Origin: Rhodococcus sp. KBS0724
GTDB taxonomy: Bacteria > Actinomycetota > Actinomycetes > Mycobacteriales > Mycobacteriaceae
Direction of reading: 5' to 3'
Assembly (NCBI RefSeq): GCF_005938745.2
Contig: NZ_VCBX02000001.1
Span: 887,501 to 951,500, forward strand
Length of the DNA: 64,000 bases
A program made the translations under genes and the position numbers. Of this stretch, positions 60,238 to 64,000 are shown in pieces. Under the pieces are notes generated by a model. The model did no database searches. It was not told where the DNA came from and saw only the letters and a program-made list of their open reading frames with translations. The stretch's first letter is position 1, and each line of letters begins with the position of its first letter.

Positions 60238-63200
60238 ATGGTCGTTCAACCGGACATGGCATACCGGCGCTCTCTGGCTGTGGCAGAACTGACAAGCCAG
60301 GGGCAGTTGTTCGAGGTGGCTGATGAATCCGTGCGCGGGCACATCATGCCGGTGTTCAAGAATCGGGCGCACACGCTTCGTGAGATTCTGGCGGCATCGG
60401 TCAAGTACGGCGATACCGAGTATCTGGTGTGTGACGAACAGCGGATCACGTTCACCGACCACTTCGCGCGCGTGGCGTCACTGGCGGAGGAGTTGCGACG
60501 CACGTACTCGATCGGTAAGGGCGATCGCGTTGCGATTCTGTCGGCGAACAACGCCCAGTGGATCATCACGTTCTGGGCAGCGACGTCACTCGGGGCGATA
60601 GTGGTCGGGATGAACTCGATGTGGTCCGCTCCCGAGATCGACTACGGCCTGAAACATTCCACTCCGAAACTTGTTGTCGCCGACGCCAAAAGACGAGAAC
60701 TGCTCGGTGACGTCGACGTGCCGGTGCTGTCCACCGAAGCCGACGTACCGCGGTTGTCCACACTGCACGACGGCGCAGAACTGTCGACTGTCGCCATTGA
60801 CGAGGACGACCCCGCCGCCATCCTGTACACCAGTGGCACAACCGGGAGGCCGAAAGGTGCGACGCACTCGCACCGGAACATCATCACGGCAAACGACTTT
60901 CACCGATTCAACGACGCGTTGGCAACGCACTTCGGTAGCCCGCCCGCGAACCGGCGGTTTCTCCTGTCGAATCCGCTGTTTCACATCGCGTCGCTGCACA
61001 ATCTCGCCGTGCCCCGGTTGTCGATCGGCGACACCGCAATCATCTACAGCGGCCGATTCGAGATCGAACGTGTGCTGCGATTGATCGAACGTGAGCAGGT
61101 CACCAATTGGGGAGCCGTGCCGACCATGGCGAATCGCCTTGTTTCACATGGTGATCTGTCCCGATATGATCTGTCCTCACTCAAGACGATGTCACTGGGA
61201 TCGGCGCCGTCGTCAACCGCTCTGAAGGAGAAGGTTCGCGAACTGCTGCCGGTGGCAGGGCGTTCGTTGGGAACGACGTACGGGCTCACCGAGTCGTCCA
61301 CGGGAGCGACCTTGGCAACAGCCGCCGATCTGGAGGAGTATCCCGATTCCGTGGGCCGCCCCGTCGTCACCATGAGTGTCGAGATCCGGGACGACAACGG
61401 GCATCGACTCCCGGACGGTTACGAGGGTGAGATCTGCCTGCGCGGACCACACGTGATGGTGGGTTACTGGAACAACGTCGAGGCGACAGCCGCTGCACTC
61501 GACGAGGAAGGCTGGCTGCGCACAGGCGATCTGGGGTTCATCGCCGACGGTCATCTCCGCGTCAGCAGCCGTCGTTCGGACTTGATTCTGCGCGGTGGGG
61601 AGAACATCTACCCGATCGAGGTCGAGAATGTCCTGAGCGAACACCCAGCGGTACAGGAATGTGCGGTGATCGGAATTCCCCACGCGGACTACGGCGAAGA
61701 AGTGGCCGCCATTGTTGTGGTCGAAGAGCCGGGATCCGTGACGGAGGCGGAGCTTCTCGGGTACCTGCGTGAGCGTCTCGCGAAGTACAAGGTTCCGTCG
61801 CGATGGCGACTGACAATAGAACCGTTGCCGCGCAACGCAACCGGCAAAGTTGTGCGCAAACAACTCGATGTCGATGCCGAACCGGAAATGGTCTCGGAGA
61901 ATCGTCACGCGTGGACATCGCTACTGACGGCACTTGACGAGCGTCGCCGCGCGGCACGGGAGATGGGTGGCCCCGACAAACTACTGCGGTACCGGCGGTT
62001 CGGGCGCGTTGATGCGCGCGATCGAGTAGCAAAGTTCCTGGACCAGGATACATTTCAGGAGATCGGCCTGCTGGCCGGTGACGCGTCGATTCCGTCCGAC
62101 GCCTTCGTTGCAGGGTCAGGGCTTGTCAACGGCCGGCCGGTTCTGGTCGGTTCGGAAGATTTCACGGTTGCCGGCGGATCCATCGGCACGGCAGCCGCCA
62201 CTAAGCGCGCCCGGATTGCGGAACTCGCCAAGCGCGAACGGACTCCGCTGGTCATGATGCTCGAAGGCGCCGGGCATCGGGCAACAAATGCACTGCATCC
62301 ACACCGGCCGGCACCCAACGATCTCCAGGCGATGGCTGAGCTTGCCGGGTTGGTCCCGACGGTCTCGATTGTGTGTGGACCCTCTGCCGGCCACGGAGCA
62401 CTTGCCGCACCCATGTCGGATTTTGTCATCATGGTCAAAGGCCACGGCGCGATGTTCACGGCCGGCCCGCCGCTGGTGGAGGCGTCGCTTGCCGAGAAGG
62501 TGACAAAGGAAGACCTGGGTGGATCGACTGTTCACGCGGTGCAGAGTGGCATCGCCGACAACATTGCTGTGGATGTGGATTCGGCGCTCGACTTGACGCG
62601 TCGATACCTGTCCTATTTCCCGTCGAATGCATGGAACCGCGCGCCGATATCGGATCCTGACGCTCCGGTTGCCGCGCCGCGCTCCCTCGACGCCCTTCTC
62701 GACATAGTTCCGCCGAATCCTCGTGTCCCGTACGACATGCACGATGTGTTGTCCGTGATGGTGGACGAGGGCACACTCTTCGAACTGCAACCGCAGCACG
62801 GTTCTTCCGTCATCACAGCGCTGGCAAGGATGGGTGGCAGGGTTGTCGCCGTTGTCGCCAACCAGCCACTGGTTCTTGCTGGTGCATTGGATGTTGCTGC
62901 GGCGGAGAAGGCGTGCCGGTTCATCGAGATGACAGGCGCTTTCCATATCCCGTTGATCTTCCTGGCCGACAACCCGGGAGTTCTTGCAGGCAGTAAATCC
63001 GAACGGGACGGGATTCTTCGGGCGAGCGCCAGGATGTTTGCGGCGCAACATCGGTCCACAGTGCCGAAAATGCATGTGACAGTGCGCAAGGCTTTCGGAT
63101 TCGGAGGCTCGGTCATGGGGCAGAATGCGTTCGACAACCAGACCGTGTCGTTGTCGTTCCCGGGTGGAATGCTGGGAGGAATTCCGGCTGCCGTGGGTGG

Positions 63201-63408
63201 GAGCACCTCGAAGGCAGACGAGCGAACACAGCGCGCCTTGATCGAGAACGAGGCTGCAGGTCCGTGGCGTCTGGCAAGTTCGGTGACCTACGACGATGTG
63301 ATCGACCCCCGCGAGCTGCGTAACGCATTGCTCGGCGCGCTGAGGCTCTCCGGTGTGCGGGATTCGGAACCGGTTGCTCCGGTGGTGCACACCGGATACC
63401 TGCCCTGA
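60238..63408 (+). CDS. Fusion of AMP-forming acyl-CoA ligase and acyl-CoA carboxyltransferase
   Basis: A protein of about 1056 residues with two complete enzyme modules. Residues about 20-560 are an acyl-CoA ligase: ILYTSGTTGRPKGATHSH (about 195), TTYGLTES, GWLRTGDLGFIADGHL, DLILRGGENIYPIE and the lysine in NATGKVVRKQL (about 538). Residues about 575-1055 are the beta-type carboxyltransferase of acyl-CoA carboxylases: FTVAGGSIGTAAATKRARI, GPSAGHGAL, LGGSTVHAVQSGIAD and LADNPGVLAGSKSERDGILR with KAFGFGGSVMGQ. Usually these are separate proteins. It would activate an acid to acyl-CoA and carboxylate it, given a biotin carboxylase elsewhere; no biotin domain is seen here. Start codon uncertain (60238 or 60256). 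It overlaps the next gene by 1 nt. A 258-nt region with an AT-rich ATTTC-N5-GAAAT repeat (60079-60093) precedes it. Confidence 0.93.
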   Translation: MVVQPDMAYRRSLAVAELTSQGQLFEVADESVRGHIMPVFKNRAHTLREILAASVKYGDTEYLVCDEQRITFTDHFARVASLAEELRRTYSIGKGDRVAILSANNAQWIITFWAATSLGAIVVGMNSMWSAPEIDYGLKHSTPKLVVADAKRRELLGDVDVPVLSTEADVPRLSTLHDGAELSTVAIDEDDPAAILYTSGTTGRPKGATHSHRNIITANDFHRFNDALATHFGSPPANRRFLLSNPLFHIASLHNLAVPRLSIGDTAIIYSGRFEIERVLRLIEREQVTNWGAVPTMANRLVSHGDLSRYDLSSLKTMSLGSAPSSTALKEKVRELLPVAGRSLGTTYGLTESSTGATLATAADLEEYPDSVGRPVVTMSVEIRDDNGHRLPDGYEGEICLRGPHVMVGYWNNVEATAAALDEEGWLRTGDLGFIADGHLRVSSRRSDLILRGGENIYPIEVENVLSEHPAVQECAVIGIPHADYGEEVAAIVVVEEPGSVTEAELLGYLRERLAKYKVPSRWRLTIEPLPRNATGKVVRKQLDVDAEPEMVSENRHAWTSLLTALDERRRAAREMGGPDKLLRYRRFGRVDARDRVAKFLDQDTFQEIGLLAGDASIPSDAFVAGSGLVNGRPVLVGSEDFTVAGGSIGTAAATKRARIAELAKRERTPLVMMLEGAGHRATNALHPHRPAPNDLQAMAELAGLVPTVSIVCGPSAGHGALAAPMSDFVIMVKGHGAMFTAGPPLVEASLAEKVTKEDLGGSTVHAVQSGIADNIAVDVDSALDLTRRYLSYFPSNAWNRAPISDPDAPVAAPRSLDALLDIVPPNPRVPYDMHDVLSVMVDEGTLFELQPQHGSSVITALARMGGRVVAVVANQPLVLAGALDVAAAEKACRFIEMTGAFHIPLIFLADNPGVLAGSKSERDGILRASARMFAAQHRSTVPKMHVTVRKAFGFGGSVMGQNAFDNQTVSLSFPGGMLGGIPAAVGGSTSKADERTQRALIENEAAGPWRLASSVTYDDVIDPRELRNALLGALRLSGVRDSEPVAPVVHTGYLP

Positions 63409-64000
63409 TGAAACCCGAAGTGGCACCGGGATTTCGGAGTAGATTTGGCGCCCGCTTGCGGATACCGCTTATCGCGGCCCCCATGTTGAGGGTGAGCGGG
63501 CCGGACCTCGTCGCGGCGGCGTGCGCTGCGGGCGTCGTCGGTGCCTTTCCGACGGCAAATGCGCGTACACCCGAAGAGCTCGATTCGTGGCTGGAGGCAT
63601 TCGATCATGCTCACGAGGAGAGCGGCGGAGCACTGGCTCCGTACTGCCCCAATCTGATCATGAGAGCGCCGCGACTCGCAGACGACGTTGCGTGCTTGGT
63701 GCGCCGCCGAGTGGAAATGGTGATCGCGAGCGTCGGCTCGCCGGCCCCGGTCATCGGACCGCTCCACGACATAGGCGCTGCGGTCTTTGCCGACGTCGGC
63801 ACGCTTCGTCATGCCGAAAAGGCAGTTGAAGCGGGAGCGGACGGACTCGTGTTGCTCTCGGCCGGTGCCGGCGGACAGACGGGGTGGATGAACCCGTTTG
63901 CGTTCATACGTGGTGTCCGTGAATTCTTCGACGGGACAGTAATTCTCGCGGGTGGAATCTCGGACGGGCACGCATTGTGGGCAGCTGAGGTGGCCGGATT
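63408..64000 (+). CDS. Nitronate monooxygenase-like flavoprotein, 3' end outside window
   Basis: An open frame from the ATG at 63408 to the window end (197 residues seen). It is of the nitronate monooxygenase/2-nitropropane dioxygenase family: IPLIAAPMLRVSGPDLVAAACAAGVVGAFPT at the N-terminus, the flavin-site AGAGGQTGWMNPFAFIRGVREFFDG, and LAGGISDGHAL at the visible end, where FMN phosphate is bound. The family also includes enoyl- and CoA-related oxidoreductases. The ATG overlaps the fusion gene stop by 1 nt (TGATG), so the two are translationally coupled. The role with a ligase-carboxyltransferase is not obvious; an oxidation of the carboxylated or precursor acyl compound is possible. Confidence 0.9.
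   Translation, partial: MKPEVAPGFRSRFGARLRIPLIAAPMLRVSGPDLVAAACAAGVVGAFPTANARTPEELDSWLEAFDHAHEESGGALAPYCPNLIMRAPRLADDVACLVRRRVEMVIASVGSPAPVIGPLHDIGAAVFADVGTLRHAEKAVEAGADGLVLLSAGAGGQTGWMNPFAFIRGVREFFDGTVILAGGISDGHALWAAEVAG

Noticed and set aside
62116..63426. Minus-strand open frame of 436 residues inside the carboxyltransferase half
   Set aside because: It is Arg/His-rich and opposite a well-supported domain; a common artefact of high-GC DNA.
1..64000. CRISPR arrays, tRNA or rRNA genes, prophage or complete insertion sequences
   Set aside because: No regularly spaced repeats, cloverleaf-like segments, rRNA signatures, integrase or transposase reading frames were seen.

Overview
The window looks like chromosomal DNA of a high-GC actinomycete, most probably a Rhodococcus (the R. 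erythropolis group is a guess from general feel). The evidence is a KstR2-type steroid-catabolism cluster in the same gene order as Mycobacterium tuberculosis, two gene pairs with mycobacterial counterparts (an AgpS-like flavoprotein with a diacylglycerol kinase, and a FadE25-type dehydrogenase next to a FadB2-type enzyme), a WS/DGAT wax synthase, and many lipid-related acyl-CoA ligases, acyl-CoA dehydrogenases, P450s and TetR regulators. I saw no rRNA, tRNA, CRISPR array, prophage or complete insertion sequence. Coding density is high and base composition looks even, so this reads as core or old accessory chromosome.

Layout. 1-3.7 kb: end of an acyl-CoA ligase, a crotonase and a membrane protein. 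3.8-6.9 kb: an orphan TrpB2-type enzyme, a TetR regulator and an aldo/keto reductase. 7-10 kb: a maleylacetate reductase, pirin and VOC-protein operon, divergent from a MarR regulator, with repeated TAGTTGA half-sites between them. 10-13.5 kb: HAD phosphatase, alpha/beta hydrolase, an unknown protein and an SDR enzyme. 13.9-23.5 kb: the cholesterol C/D-ring cluster. One perfect KstR2 box (19495-19508) lies between fadD3-crotonase-fadE31-fadE32-fadE33 on the minus strand and fadE30-ipdF-kstR2-fadA6 on the plus strand. 23.5-34.6 kb: a lipoprotein, a P450 with its TetR regulator, a BASS transporter, a DUF1023 hydrolase, an aldo/keto reductase, an MFS transporter, small proteins, an EEP-fold enzyme and a WS/DGAT wax synthase.

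35-38.3 kb holds a 1092-residue kinase/STAND-ATPase/LuxR regulator, followed by htpG and a DinB protein. 41-44.4 kb holds an AgpS-like flavoprotein overlapping a lipid kinase, then a potassium channel. 44.4-50.7 kb holds regulators, a metallophosphoesterase, a GyrI-like protein, an MpaB-type oxygenase, an S4 protein and a drug exporter with its MarR regulator. 50.7-57.4 kb holds a beta-oxidation pair (fadE25, fadB2), two TetR genes, a second P450 and an acyl-CoA ligase. 57.6-64 kb holds a GAF-LuxR regulator, an amidase, and an unusual single protein joining an acyl-CoA ligase to an acyl-CoA carboxylase carboxyltransferase, translationally coupled to a nitronate monooxygenase cut by the window end.

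Two things stand out. One is the ligase-carboxyltransferase fusion, which would allow activation and alpha-carboxylation of one acid on one polypeptide. The other is a dispersed family of six long palindromes built on a GTGCGCCTTT/AAAGGCGCAC core. Each lies 3-14 nt past a stop codon, and they fall into two subtypes with different inner stems. They look like a repeated terminator or REP-like element, and two of them sit inside apparent operons.
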